Of a stretch of DNA of 64,000 nt, positions 8,170-16,282 are shown piece by piece. The stretch comes from Mycolicibacterium sp. Lineage in GTDB: Bacteria; Actinomycetota; Actinomycetes; Mycobacteriales; Mycobacteriaceae. Each line of letters begins with the position of its first letter. Position 1 is the first letter of the stretch. The position numbers and the translations under genes were made by a program. The stretch spans positions 160,842 to 224,841 of the forward strand of contig NZ_JAEMTA010000003.1 of NCBI RefSeq assembly GCF_016462545.1, in the 5' to 3' direction. Below the pieces are notes generated by a model, which searched no databases, had not been told where the DNA came from, and saw nothing but the letters and a program-made list of their open reading frames with translations.

Positions 8170-9477
8170 TCACTTCGCGCGGGTCAGCGGGGCCAGACGC
8201 CGGATCGTGTCGATCTCCCCGTCCTGATACGCCTTGCCGTCGAGCCGCAACAGATCGCTGAACCACACTCGTGGCTGCTCGGGTTGGGGCCGGTCCCACG
8301 AATCCCATGGCAGATAGGTCTGAGTCTTGCCGGCGACCAGACCCCAGTTGTACGCGCCGACGTCGTAGCGCCGGGCGATCGGCAGGATTCCCTCGACGCT
8401 GCTCCCCAGTGAGCGAGCCAGGTACTCCGTGCACAGGATGGGACGCCGCAGGGGCGCGAGTTCACCGATCCTGTCTTCGAAGTCGGCCGGTTTGGCATAG
8501 GAGTGAAAGCTGACGACGTCGGAGTTGTCGAGTTGGATGCCGGCGATCGCGCTGCGCTGGCGCGGGTCCGACCAGCTGCCCTGCCAGACAGCGCTGGTCA
8601 GCGGTTGGACGGGATCGACGGCGCGGGCCCACTGGAACACCTGCGGCAGCAGCGCCGCCACCAGATCCATCTTGTCCCTGCGCTCTACCGTGCGATAGAC
8701 GCTGGCGGGGTTGTCGGGCTCGTTCCACAGATCCCATCCCAACACGCGGTCATCGCTGCGGAACTGGTTCAGCACGCCGGTGACGTACTCATTGAGGACG
8801 CCGACGTAGCGCGGGTCGCCGAGACGCTCGGCGCCGGGACTCTGCACCCATCCGGAGTTGTGCACGCCGGGCACCGGCGCATGCTGGGGACCGGCCTTGG
8901 GCCGCGGGTCCCAGCAGGAGTCGAAGAAGACGAACAGCGGCTTGATGGCGTGGCTGGCCGCGATGGCAACGAACTGCATCAACCGCCGCAAGAAGCCGTG
9001 CCGGTCCTGGGTCCACAGCAGGTCGTGCAGGAACACGCGAATGGTGTTGAACCCCATGCGTCGTGCCATGCCCAGTTCGGCGTGGATGCGCTGCGGACTG
9101 TAGGTGTCCGGTTGGAACATCTCGAGTTGGTTGATCGCGTTCGATGGAATGTAGTTCGCGCCCACGGGCCTACGCTGCGCGCGGTACCAGCTGTAGGCGC
9201 GGTCGGCCGACCAGATACCGCGTCCGGCCGCAGCCGCCCGTGGCGTCGGGATGATCGACGCGCCCCCGGCCAGGACGAACGGAACCTTGAGGGCGGTTCG
9301 ACGACGTATGTCGCGTGGTGGGCGTTCTCCAGAGCCGTGTGTGGGGTCGACAACCAAGCTGAGGTCCTTCGAGGACGGAAGACGATGGCGCGCAAAGCGA
9401 TACGCCGCGCGCCCGGTCACAAATCGTTCAGGGCGGATACCGTGATACCCGCCGTACGGCCCGACGCCACGGACCAC
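8170..9477 (-). CDS. Secreted clan-A glycoside hydrolase (GH5/GH39-like)
   Basis: The protein has up to 435 residues. A (beta/alpha)8 glycosidase core is indicated by DLWNEPDN (Glu253 as acid/base) and LCTEYLAR (Glu351 as nucleophile), about 100 residues apart as in clan GH-A. Near residues 58-84 a run of arginines precedes a hydrophobic stretch (VPFVLAGGASIIPTPRAAAA), resembling a Tat signal. The true start may therefore lie downstream of the GTG at 9477; another GTG is at 9420. It should act outside the membrane on a beta-linked polysaccharide. Relatives are often labelled cellulase or 1,4-beta-xylanase without proof. It is convergent with the MFS-USP gene, nine bases away. Confidence 0.72.
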   Translation of the reverse strand: MVRGVGPYGGYHGIRPERFVTGRAAYRFARHRLPSSKDLSLVVDPTHGSGERPPRDIRRRTALKVPFVLAGGASIIPTPRAAAAGRGIWSADRAYSWYRAQRRPVGANYIPSNAINQLEMFQPDTYSPQRIHAELGMARRMGFNTIRVFLHDLLWTQDRHGFLRRLMQFVAIAASHAIKPLFVFFDSCWDPRPKAGPQHAPVPGVHNSGWVQSPGAERLGDPRYVGVLNEYVTGVLNQFRSDDRVLGWDLWNEPDNPASVYRTVERRDKMDLVAALLPQVFQWARAVDPVQPLTSAVWQGSWSDPRQRSAIAGIQLDNSDVVSFHSYAKPADFEDRIGELAPLRRPILCTEYLARSLGSSVEGILPIARRYDVGAYNWGLVAGKTQTYLPWDSWDRPQPEQPRVWFSDLLRLDGKAYQDGEIDTIRRLAPLTRAK

Positions 9478-9517
9478 GCTACGTGAACTTCACCCGCGCG
9501 GCAGATCCCCGGCTCCT

Positions 9518-9533
9518 CCCCGCTGGTGCGGGG
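9518..9533 (-). terminator. Hairpin terminator after MHS permease gene
   Basis: CCCCGC-TGGT-GCGGGG forms a perfect 6-bp GC stem with a 4-base loop, ten bases beyond the stop codon of the minus-strand permease gene. There is no U-tract, as is common for mycobacterial intrinsic terminators. Confidence 0.5.
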
Positions 9534-9542
9534 TGGACGGGG

Positions 9543-10904
9543 TTAGCGCACGGCCCAGGCGCTGCCCTGCTCGCGGTCGAGCTCGGTGATCCCCTTGTTC
9601 TTCAATGCGAAGACGTACACCAGCAGGCTGACGCCGATGACCACCGTCACGTACAGGATGAACGAGCCGATCCGGTCGGAGGACTTGGCCGCCTGATAGA
9701 GCAGCGGTGCGGTGCCACCGAAGGCGGAGTTCGCGAGCGCGTACCCCAGCCCGACGCCGAGGGCCCGGGTCTCAGCCGGGAAGAGCTCGGCTTTGACGAT
9801 GGCGTTCACCGAGGTGTAGCCGGTCAGGATGACGTACCCGACGGCGGTCAGCGCGAACGCAACGAGCGGTGAGGTGGCCTCCGGCAGGTAGGTCAGGAGC
9901 ACGTATGTGTAGAGGACGCCGCCCACGCCGAAGAACACCAGCAGAACCTTGCGACCGACCCGGTCGCTGAGGAGGCCGCCGATCGGCTGCAACAGCATCA
10001 GGAAGATCAACCCCGCGAGGTTGATCCACGTCGCGGTCAACGCCCGCTCGGAACCGAAGGTGGACTTGACGATTGCGGGCGCGTTGATCGTGTAGGTGTA
10101 GAACGCGACCGTTCCACCCGCGGTGATGAGGAAGACCAGCAGCAGTGGGCGCCAGTAGGTGGTGAACAACGCCTTCAGCGAGCCGGCGGCCCGGTCCCTT
10201 CCGGCGCGCACCGCCTCGAGGTACGACTCACTGAGCGACTCGTCCATCGATCGGCGCAGCCAGAGGACCACCAGCGCGGCGACACCCCCGATGAAGAAGC
10301 CGACGCGCCATCCCCACGCCGTGACTGCCTCCACGTCCAGGAAGCTGAGCAGGATGAGGAGCGTGAACTGCGCGAGGACGTGACCTCCGACGAGCGTGAC
10401 GTACTGAAATGACGACAGGAACCCACGGCGATGCGGAGTGGCCGCCTCGGACATGTACGTCGCCGACGTTCCGTACTCACCACCGGTGGCGAAGCCCTGC
10501 ACCAGTCGGGCGAGGATCAGGATCACCGCCGCCCAGTAGCCGATGATCTCGCGGGTCGGCATGACGGCCACCACGAATGAACACGCCGACATCACCGTGA
10601 TGCTGAGCATCAGCGCGGACTTTCGGCCACGGCGGTCGGCGTATCTGCCGAAGAACCAGGATCCCACCGGCCGCATGACGAAGGTCACCGCGAAGATGCC
10701 GTAGATGTAGAGCGTCGAGTTCTGATCGCTCTTGTCGAAGAACTGCGCCTCGAAGTACGTGGCGAAGACGGTGTAGACGTAGACGTCGTACCACTCGACG
10801 AGGTTTCCCGCAGAGCCCTTCATGGTGTTGAGCACCGCTCGACGGGTGCTCGTGGGGGCGAGCGTCTGACCGGTCTGGCTGGATGACGGCACCGCTTCAG
10901 TCAT
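9543..10904 (-). CDS. MHS-family MFS permease
   Basis: This 453-residue carrier has twelve predicted membrane spans. The MHS (metabolite:H+ symporter) signature is clear: GNLVEWYDVYVYTVFA near the start, GRYADRRGRKSAL in loop 2-3 and GFATGGEYGTSATYMSEAA. Relatives import alpha-ketoglutarate, proline/betaine, shikimate or similar small acids and zwitterions. The ATG at 10904 matches family N-termini; longer in-frame starts run into the divergent promoter. The gene stands alone on its strand. A hairpin terminator follows it. Confidence 0.87.
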   Translation of the reverse strand: MTEAVPSSSQTGQTLAPTSTRRAVLNTMKGSAGNLVEWYDVYVYTVFATYFEAQFFDKSDQNSTLYIYGIFAVTFVMRPVGSWFFGRYADRRGRKSALMLSITVMSACSFVVAVMPTREIIGYWAAVILILARLVQGFATGGEYGTSATYMSEAATPHRRGFLSSFQYVTLVGGHVLAQFTLLILLSFLDVEAVTAWGWRVGFFIGGVAALVVLWLRRSMDESLSESYLEAVRAGRDRAAGSLKALFTTYWRPLLLVFLITAGGTVAFYTYTINAPAIVKSTFGSERALTATWINLAGLIFLMLLQPIGGLLSDRVGRKVLLVFFGVGGVLYTYVLLTYLPEATSPLVAFALTAVGYVILTGYTSVNAIVKAELFPAETRALGVGLGYALANSAFGGTAPLLYQAAKSSDRIGSFILYVTVVIGVSLLVYVFALKNKGITELDREQGSAWAVR

Positions 10905-10941
10905 GCCGCGACGATAACGGACCGCGTCTGCTCCTCGTGGT

Positions 10942-10967
10942 CGGTTGGAGCATGGCTCAACCGTTTT
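10942..10967 (+). other. Imperfect hairpin followed by TTTT
   Basis: CGGTTGGAGC pairs with GCTCAACCG around a 3-base loop, with one bulged G, and TTTT follows directly on the plus strand. It lies between divergent genes, so it could be an attenuator for the small gene at 10990 or an operator for either gene. There is nothing upstream on the plus strand for it to terminate. Confidence 0.3.
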
Positions 10968-10989
10968 CGGCTCACATAGACTCGTCGAC

Positions 10990-11307
10990 GTGAACGAACC
11001 GTCCCTCACCGACGACGGTCACCACATCGTGATCAACGGTCGCAGGTGGCGCGCCACCGACCCCGCGATCCCGCAGGCGCGTCGGGACGAACTCACCCGC
11101 CTCCTGATGTCTTGGCGCCGAGAGGTGCGCCGCACCAAGGGCACCGCCGAGGAGTCGTCGGCGCGGGCGGGGGTTCAGGCGGCCAAGGTCGCGCTCGGGG
11201 AACGTGGCACGCCGCCATGGTGGGAGCAGACCGATGCGCAGCGACGGACGCGGTGGCAGACCGCCGTGGCGGCGCCGGAGAGTTCAGCGCCCGGAGACCG
11301 CACCTAA
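10990..11307 (+). CDS. Small conserved mycobacterial protein, function unknown
   Basis: The product is 105 residues, soluble and strongly basic in its middle (RRDELTRLLMSWRREVRRTKG). It starts with a GTG at 10990; frames starting further upstream would cross the hairpin. The N-terminus (DDGHHIVINGRRWRATDPAIP) looks like a small mycobacterial family sometimes mislabelled as biopolymer transporter Tol, but I do not recognise a functional domain. Its stop codon overlaps the end of the minus-strand rhomboid-like remnant. Codon use and GC resemble the neighbours, so it is probably a real gene. Confidence 0.65.
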   Translation: MNEPSLTDDGHHIVINGRRWRATDPAIPQARRDELTRLLMSWRREVRRTKGTAEESSARAGVQAAKVALGERGTPPWWEQTDAQRRTRWQTAVAAPESSAPGDRT

Positions 11308-11547
11308 CCGCGTCTGCGCTGCCGCCAGGTCGACCACCTGGACTCGACGCCTCCGGTCATGACCCCGACGAGGAAGGCGCTCAGATGTCCGAGTTCGGTG
11401 AACGTCGGGTTGATCGCATAGTTGGCGACCAGTAGGCCGGCACCGGCCGCTCGGCTTCGAAAGCCCCACGGCTGCACCAAGTGTCCGGTCATCCGTCCCC
11501 GCGATGCCCAGCATGAAGTAGCTCGTGCCGACGTCACGGCCGTTCAC
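11304..11547 (-). pseudogene. Remnant of a rhomboid-like membrane protein gene
   Basis: Two different minus-strand frames each encode part of what appears to be one membrane protein. Upstream is VNGRDVGTSYFMLGIAG; then, in another frame, LLVANYAINPTFTELGHL followed by SAFLVGVMTGG up to a TAG at 11304. The pairing of DVGTSY with TFT(D/E)LGH, about one helix apart, resembles mycobacterial rhomboid-like proteins. The N-terminal helices are absent and a frameshift separates the pieces, so the gene is decayed. It overlaps the end of the sucrase/ferredoxin-like gene and would be last in that operon. The family assignment is tentative. Confidence 0.45.
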
Positions 11548-12431
11548 GTGGCGATCGAGACCAGCGCGTAGGTGCGCACCCGGCCGGGAAGCCGCGCGCT
11601 GCACTGCGACAGGAGCGGCTCAGACCACTGCTCACGAACGACGACCTCGACGGGTCCCGAAACACCCTGCAGCACAGTGCGGCACGTGCCATCACCCGGC
11701 TCGATCCGCACCGGGGCGAGGCCGGTGATGCTGTCGTCCGACAGGGCCTCGCGGGCGAAGTACTGAGCCGCCTGGACGGCATGCGGCAGCGACGTCCGCC
11801 CGCGCAGGTGCGCGTTGTCCAGTCGCCCCGCCACGTACAGGTCGACGAGGTGGGGCGGATCGGTCGCATCGACGCGGCCGTAGCACAGACCCTCGGGCAG
11901 AATCAGCATCGTCGCTGCGAAGCGGTCACCCCCGAGATGCGAGCATTCCCAAGTGGATTCGGGGTACTGAGCCGCGATCGCGGCCGCGACACCGCGGCCG
12001 CGCACGGCGCAACACTGGTCGTGCTTGCCGTGGGCGCAGACCGCGACGAGCGGATCGGCTACCGGCTGACCGTCGGAGCCGTCGAGCGCCACGTCGAGGT
12101 AGTCGACGGGCCCGCTCACCTCCCCGTAGCGCAGAGCCTCGCCACCGACGTGCGAGTGCGCCACGAACCAGCGCCACCGCGGTGTCGCGGAACGGCGGCC
12201 CGGCCGACGGATGGCCGCGATCCGCATCCCGGCCTTCTCCGCCCGGCGCACGATCGCCCGACCGAGCTGCGGATCGACGACCGACGGCGACTCAAGAAAC
12301 GCCGATCGTCCCCAGGGCCCACACAGTTCGAGCATCAACCAGGACGACCCGGCGGATGCCGATCCGTACATCGGGTCGGCGCGCTCTCGCGACCGGTCGC
12401 TGCACGGCGCCCACTCCGCGTCGGCGGTCAT
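11544..12431 (-). CDS. Sucrase/ferredoxin-like thioredoxin-fold protein
   Basis: The protein has 295 residues. The N-terminus (APCSDRSRERADPMYGSAS) and the central cysteines (VCAHGKHDQCCAVRGR, then ECSHLGGDRFA) match the sucrase/ferredoxin-like family (DUF of the Suc/Fer type). This family has a thioredoxin-like ferredoxin fold that may bind a [2Fe-2S] cluster. Its ATG overlaps the stop of the JmjC gene (ATGA), so it is the third gene of the peptide-oxygenase operon. A redox protein here could supply electrons or keep iron reduced for the oxygenase, but that is inference. Most family members have no proven function. Confidence 0.75.
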   Translation of the reverse strand: MTADAEWAPCSDRSRERADPMYGSASAGSSWLMLELCGPWGRSAFLESPSVVDPQLGRAIVRRAEKAGMRIAAIRRPGRRSATPRWRWFVAHSHVGGEALRYGEVSGPVDYLDVALDGSDGQPVADPLVAVCAHGKHDQCCAVRGRGVAAAIAAQYPESTWECSHLGGDRFAATMLILPEGLCYGRVDATDPPHLVDLYVAGRLDNAHLRGRTSLPHAVQAAQYFAREALSDDSITGLAPVRIEPGDGTCRTVLQGVSGPVEVVVREQWSEPLLSQCSARLPGRVRTYALVSIAT

Positions 12432-13660
12432 CTGCGGGCCACGGATCCGCCACCGGGACGCACTGGGACGACGACGGCCTCGCGCAGCAGGCGGCGGATC
12501 ACCACCTCACCGTCGGCGGCGTCTAGACCCGGCAGGGTCGCGGCATCGGCGACGATTCCTCCGCGCAGCGCCGTGAGCGCGTCCGCGCACGACTCGGGCA
12601 GGCTGATGGTGCGATCCCGTAGCCGCAGCGCGACGCGGCCGTTCTCGCGATGAACGCTGGAGACGAGTCCATGGCGCCATCGGACCGTAGCGGTGGCGGC
12701 GTCCTCGGCAGCCTCCAGCGAGGCCAATGGTCGGATGGCGGAGGGACGGGTCCGGTCGGCGAATCGCCATGCCAGTCGGGTGGCGGCGCCCTCGCCGAGT
12801 TCGGTGGACCGGTCGCGAAGCGTCTCGGTGAGCTCGGCGACGAGCTTCGTCGCCCGCGCCGTCATGTCGCCGTGGTCGGTGGGGTCGATGGCCAGCGGAA
12901 GCGACCGTCGGTAGTCCTCGACGTCGCGGAGCTGGTCGACGACCGCCTGGACGAGATCCAGTGCCGTGAGGCTGGACACGCCGATCGTCAGGTGAATCGA
13001 CAACGCGCCCAGGGCCTCTGCCGAATGGATCCACCCGCGGGGCAGGTAGAGCGCGTCGCCGGGACCGAGCACGGCGTCGATGACGGGCTCGTCCTCGACG
13101 CGTTGTGCGATCGCATCCCGGTGGTCGGTCCACGGCTGCGTAGCGAGGGGGTCGGTATGGACCGGTTGGTACACCTTCCAGTGCTTGGAGCCGCCGGTCT
13201 GCAGGACGAAGACGTCGTGCACGTCGTAGTGCGGGTCGAACCCCCGGCTCAGGGGCGGGGTGACGTAGGCGTTGGCCTGGACGGGGTGGCCGAGATCATC
13301 GACCATGCCCCGGACGAAGTCGATGAGCGGCGGCCACAGTCGGTGCAGGCCTTGCAGCACTATCGTTGCGCCAGAGGCGAATTGACCCAGCACCTTCGCG
13401 GAGTCGACCTGGTCTGGCATCTCGGCGCCAAATCCGGCGGCGCCGAGGAACGACTCCCTGGCCAGGACGTCGCCTTCCTTGGCGACGCGGATGAACGGGG
13501 CGCGCACCCCGCGCTCGGCGAGCAACTCGTCGACGGTTCGCGCCGACAGGAGGTCGTCGAAGTCGCGGGGCAGCGCGTCCGCCCTGCTGAGCAACGGCAA
13601 CCGCCCCCAGTGTTCGCGTGCGAACGTCTGGGGGTCGGTGCCAATGCAGCGGCTCAGCAT
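12428..13660 (-). CDS. JmjC/cupin-4 Fe(II)/2-oxoglutarate oxygenase
   Basis: This 410-residue protein belongs to the cupin-4 (RoxA/NO66-like) branch of JmjC oxygenases. The metal triad is visible: His144 and Asp146 in DPHYDVHDVFVLQ and distal His212 in LPRGWIHSAEA. The lysine in GSKHWKVYQP is a candidate 2-oxoglutarate contact. Known relatives hydroxylate arginine or histidine in ribosomal proteins, and others hydroxylate peptides. Here the gene starts 10 bp after a short gene for a repetitive Asp/Asn/His-rich peptide and overlaps the next gene. The peptide is therefore the obvious candidate substrate. I start at the ATG at 13660; longer in-frame readings merely run antisense-like through the peptide gene. 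Fold call firm, substrate inferred. Confidence 0.85.
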   Translation of the reverse strand: MLSRCIGTDPQTFAREHWGRLPLLSRADALPRDFDDLLSARTVDELLAERGVRAPFIRVAKEGDVLARESFLGAAGFGAEMPDQVDSAKVLGQFASGATIVLQGLHRLWPPLIDFVRGMVDDLGHPVQANAYVTPPLSRGFDPHYDVHDVFVLQTGGSKHWKVYQPVHTDPLATQPWTDHRDAIAQRVEDEPVIDAVLGPGDALYLPRGWIHSAEALGALSIHLTIGVSSLTALDLVQAVVDQLRDVEDYRRSLPLAIDPTDHGDMTARATKLVAELTETLRDRSTELGEGAATRLAWRFADRTRPSAIRPLASLEAAEDAATATVRWRHGLVSSVHRENGRVALRLRDRTISLPESCADALTALRGGIVADAATLPGLDAADGEVVIRRLLREAVVVPVRPGGGSVARR

Positions 13661-13670
13661 GGTGCGTCCA

Positions 13671-13919
13671 TCAAGCGGTGCCGTCGGCTCCGCCGTCGTG
13701 GCCATCGGGGTTCGAGCCACCGTCGGCGGGACCCTCGCCGCCCGCCGAGCCGTCCGCTCCGCCGTCATGGCCCTCGGGGTTCGAGCCACCGTCGGCCGGA
13801 CCCTCGCCACCGGCCGAGCCGTCCGCACCACCGTCGTGACCGTCCGGGTTCGAGCCGCCGTCCGCAGTACCCTCGCCACCGGCACCGGTCGTCGTGATGT
13901 CGTCGTCGCTGATCGCCAT
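13671..13919 (-). CDS. Three-repeat Gly/Asp-rich peptide, candidate RiPP-like precursor
   Basis: The product is 82 residues. A 13-residue head (MAISDDDITTTGA) is followed by three consecutive 23-residue repeats at 14-36, 37-59 and 60-82. The repeat consensus is GGEG(T/P)ADGGSNP followed by (D/E)GHDGGADG(S/T)A. There is no Cys, Lys or Arg and no hydrophobic core; the peptide is acidic and Gly-rich. The ATG at 13919 has a strong GGAGGAG ribosome binding site. Ten bases separate it from the JmjC oxygenase gene. Short head plus identical cores next to a modifying oxygenase resembles a multi-core precursor; Asp, Asn, His or Pro hydroxylation is possible. The reading is direct; the biological role is inference. 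Confidence 0.75.
   Translation of the reverse strand: MAISDDDITTTGAGGEGTADGGSNPDGHDGGADGSAGGEGPADGGSNPEGHDGGADGSAGGEGPADGGSNPDGHDGGADGTA
13674..13880 (-). repeat. Three tandem 69-bp direct repeats
   Basis: The repeats lie at 13880-13812, 13811-13743 and 13742-13674 on the minus strand, inside the peptide gene. Each encodes one 23-residue unit and they differ at only a few bases, mostly synonymous or D/E, T/P and S/T changes. They point to recent or selected copy-number expansion of the core. Confidence 0.85.
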
Positions 13920-13984
13920 GTCAATCTCCTCCATAGGACCGCCTCTGGGCTGCAGCAGGAGGTCCCCACTGCGGAGCGGTGAGA

Positions 13985-14017
13985 GCGGTTTGCCCCGATA
14001 CGGCCTTCTCAAACCGC
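13985..14017. other. 8-bp inverted repeat between GH3 and peptide genes
   Basis: GCGGTTTG (13985-13992) and CAAACCGC (14010-14017) form a perfect stem with a 17-base loop. The second arm overlaps the stop codon of the GH3 gene. It could terminate GH3 transcription before the peptide operon, or be an operator for that operon. Confidence 0.4.
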
Positions 14018-16282
14018 GGGCCGCGCCGCGTTGGCGGCCGCGATGAGCGCGTCCACCGCGGCGGGATCGAAGTCGGCGCCGCTGGCGGTGGCCAACATGC
14101 CTGCTCGGCCGATGGGAAACGAGTCCAACATCCTGCCGAGCTCGACGCCCTCGGGCATGATGCCGCCCGCGCCATTCGCGTCGCCCATCATCGAGGTCAT
14201 CACGGCCCGCAGGATCGGACCCGCCACGGGATCGCCCATCACCTCGCCGATCGACGACGTGCGGGACAGCGGCACGACCACCGGATCCCCCTCGACGTGG
14301 ACGTGGGTCGTCGTCCGGACGTCGCGGCTGGAGGCGGCGACGTCGACCGTATAGGAACCGCCTTCGACGACCCAGGCATCGACGCGCACGTCCCAGTACG
14401 CCAGGTCCTCGCGCCTGATCACGAGGACGACGTCGCGCGCCTCACCCGCCGCGAGATCGACCGACGCGAAGGCCTTGAGTTCGCGCGGCGGTCGCTGAAT
14501 CCGGCTGTCGGGCAACGCGGTATACACCTGAACGACCTCGCGACCCGGCACGGCACCCGTGTTGGCGATGGACACCCGCACCTCGACGTCTCCCGCGTCG
14601 TCGACCGCGGCGGTGGCCCCCGCGTACTCGAACGTCGTGTAGGACAGCCCGTGTCCGAAGGGGTAGGCGACCTCGAGGCCACGCGCGTCGTACCAGCGAT
14701 AGCCCACGTACAGCCCCTCCCCGTACCGCACATGCGAATGTTCGCCGGGAAAGTCGAGGTAGGCCGGGGTGTCCTCCAGCCGCAGTGGGATGGACTCGGT
14801 GAGCTTGCCCGAGGGGTTGACGACCCCGAACAGTACGTCGGCGATGGCCCCGCCGCCCGCCTGACCGAGGAGCCAACCCTCCACCAGCGCAGGGACTTTC
14901 GCCGCGAACGGTAGCGCCACCACCCCGCCGTTGGACAGCACGACGACGGTGTTGGAATTCGCGTCGAGGACGGCGTCGAGCAGGGCCAACTGCTGCGCCG
15001 GCAGATCGATGTCGTCGCGGTCGTAGCCCTCCGATTCCAGGCGCGCGGGCAGTCCGAGGAAGACCACCACCACGTCGGCATCGGCTGCCACGGCCGCGGC
15101 GTCGTCGCGAAGTCGTGCCGACTCCGGCTCGGATACGTCGGCGACGGTGCTGAAACCGGCCGAGTACGTCACCGATCCCGTTGCCAGGAAACGTATCTCG
15201 TCGAGTGCGTGGTCAAGCCGGGTCGGTGTGATCATCGACGATCCGGCGCCCTGGTAGCGCGGGGTCACCGCGAACTCGCCGATCACCGCGACGTTCGCGG
15301 TCGTCGACAACGGCAGGATGTCACGCTCGTTCTTGAGCAACACGATCGATCGACCCGCTGCGTCGCGAGCCAGTGCGTGGTGGGCATCGACGTCGAGCGG
15401 TCCGGAGACCGGGGTCACGGCCGCATGCGTGGTGCGGACCAATCGCAGCACCCGGGCCACCGCATCGTCGAGCGCCGCCCGGTCGAGTGAACCCGCCGTG
15501 ACGGCCGCGACCACCTGGGCGGCGGTGACGCCGTTCGTCCCCGGCATCTCCAGATCGAGGCCCGCGGCCAGCGCCGACACCCGGTCGTTCACCGCGCCCC
15601 AGTCGGAGACCACCACGCCCGCGAAGCCCCATTCACCGCGCAGCACGGTCGTCAGGAGCCAGGGATCCTCCGACGCATACACGCCGTTGATGCGGTTGTA
15701 GGAGCACATGACGGTTCGGGGGTTGGCCTCTTCGACGACGCGCTGGAACCCGCGCAGGTAGATCTCCCGCAGTGGCCGCGGGTCGACGTCCGCACTCACC
15801 CGCATCCGATCGTGTTCCTGATTGTTGGCCGCGAAGTGCTTGACCGAGGCGCCCACTCCGTTGGCCTGCATGCCCTCGACCATGGCCGAGCCGAGCACCC
15901 CCGAGACGATGGGATCCTCGGAGAAGTACTCGAAGTTGCGGCCGCACAACGGCGATCGCTTGACGTTGATCCCCGGCCCGAGTACCACCGCGACGTCCTC
16001 GATGGCGGCCTCGGCGCCGATGGCCTCCCCGATGCGACGGACGGTCTCGACGGACCACGAGCTGCCGAGTCCGACGGCCGGTGGAAAGCACGTCGCGGGG
16101 ACGCTGTCCCCCAGGCCCAGATGATCCCCGCCCGTGCGTTGCTTGCGTAGGCCATGTGGACCGTCGGTCAGCACGATCGACGGGATGTCGAGTCGATCGA
16201 TCGGGGTGGTGTGCCAGAAGTCCGCGCCGCTGAGCAGCGACGCCTTCTCCTCGAGCGTCAGGTCGGTCGTCATGTCATCCAT
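14009..16282 (-). CDS. GH3 beta-glucosidase
   Basis: The 757-residue protein has the full GH3 three-domain layout: an N-terminal TIM barrel with nucleophile Asp227 in GVVVSDWGAVND, an alpha/beta sandwich (PSGKLTESIP; PFGHGLSYTTF), and a C-terminal fibronectin type III-like domain (REVVQVYTALPDS; PPRELKAF). It has no signal peptide, so it should work in the cytoplasm on imported beta-glucosides or oligosaccharides, removing non-reducing beta-linked sugars. The start at 16282 overlaps the end of the BrkB-type gene; an ATG at 16273 is equally possible. Family firm, exact glycoside unknown. Confidence 0.9.
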   Translation of the reverse strand: MDDMTTDLTLEEKASLLSGADFWHTTPIDRLDIPSIVLTDGPHGLRKQRTGGDHLGLGDSVPATCFPPAVGLGSSWSVETVRRIGEAIGAEAAIEDVAVVLGPGINVKRSPLCGRNFEYFSEDPIVSGVLGSAMVEGMQANGVGASVKHFAANNQEHDRMRVSADVDPRPLREIYLRGFQRVVEEANPRTVMCSYNRINGVYASEDPWLLTTVLRGEWGFAGVVVSDWGAVNDRVSALAAGLDLEMPGTNGVTAAQVVAAVTAGSLDRAALDDAVARVLRLVRTTHAAVTPVSGPLDVDAHHALARDAAGRSIVLLKNERDILPLSTTANVAVIGEFAVTPRYQGAGSSMITPTRLDHALDEIRFLATGSVTYSAGFSTVADVSEPESARLRDDAAAVAADADVVVVFLGLPARLESEGYDRDDIDLPAQQLALLDAVLDANSNTVVVLSNGGVVALPFAAKVPALVEGWLLGQAGGGAIADVLFGVVNPSGKLTESIPLRLEDTPAYLDFPGEHSHVRYGEGLYVGYRWYDARGLEVAYPFGHGLSYTTFEYAGATAAVDDAGDVEVRVSIANTGAVPGREVVQVYTALPDSRIQRPPRELKAFASVDLAAGEARDVVLVIRREDLAYWDVRVDAWVVEGGSYTVDVAASSRDVRTTTHVHVEGDPVVVPLSRTSSIGEVMGDPVAGPILRAVMTSMMGDANGAGGIMPEGVELGRMLDSFPIGRAGMLATASGADFDPAAVDALIAAANAARPAV

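Noticed and set aside
13674..13880. CRISPR-like repeats
   Set aside because: The repeats are contiguous, 69 bp, without spacers, and encode protein repeats.
12650..13897. 415-codon plus-strand frame opposite the JmjC and peptide genes
   Set aside because: It is a shadow of the JmjC gene and repeats; the sense frames have metal ligands, a ribosome binding site and operon overlaps.
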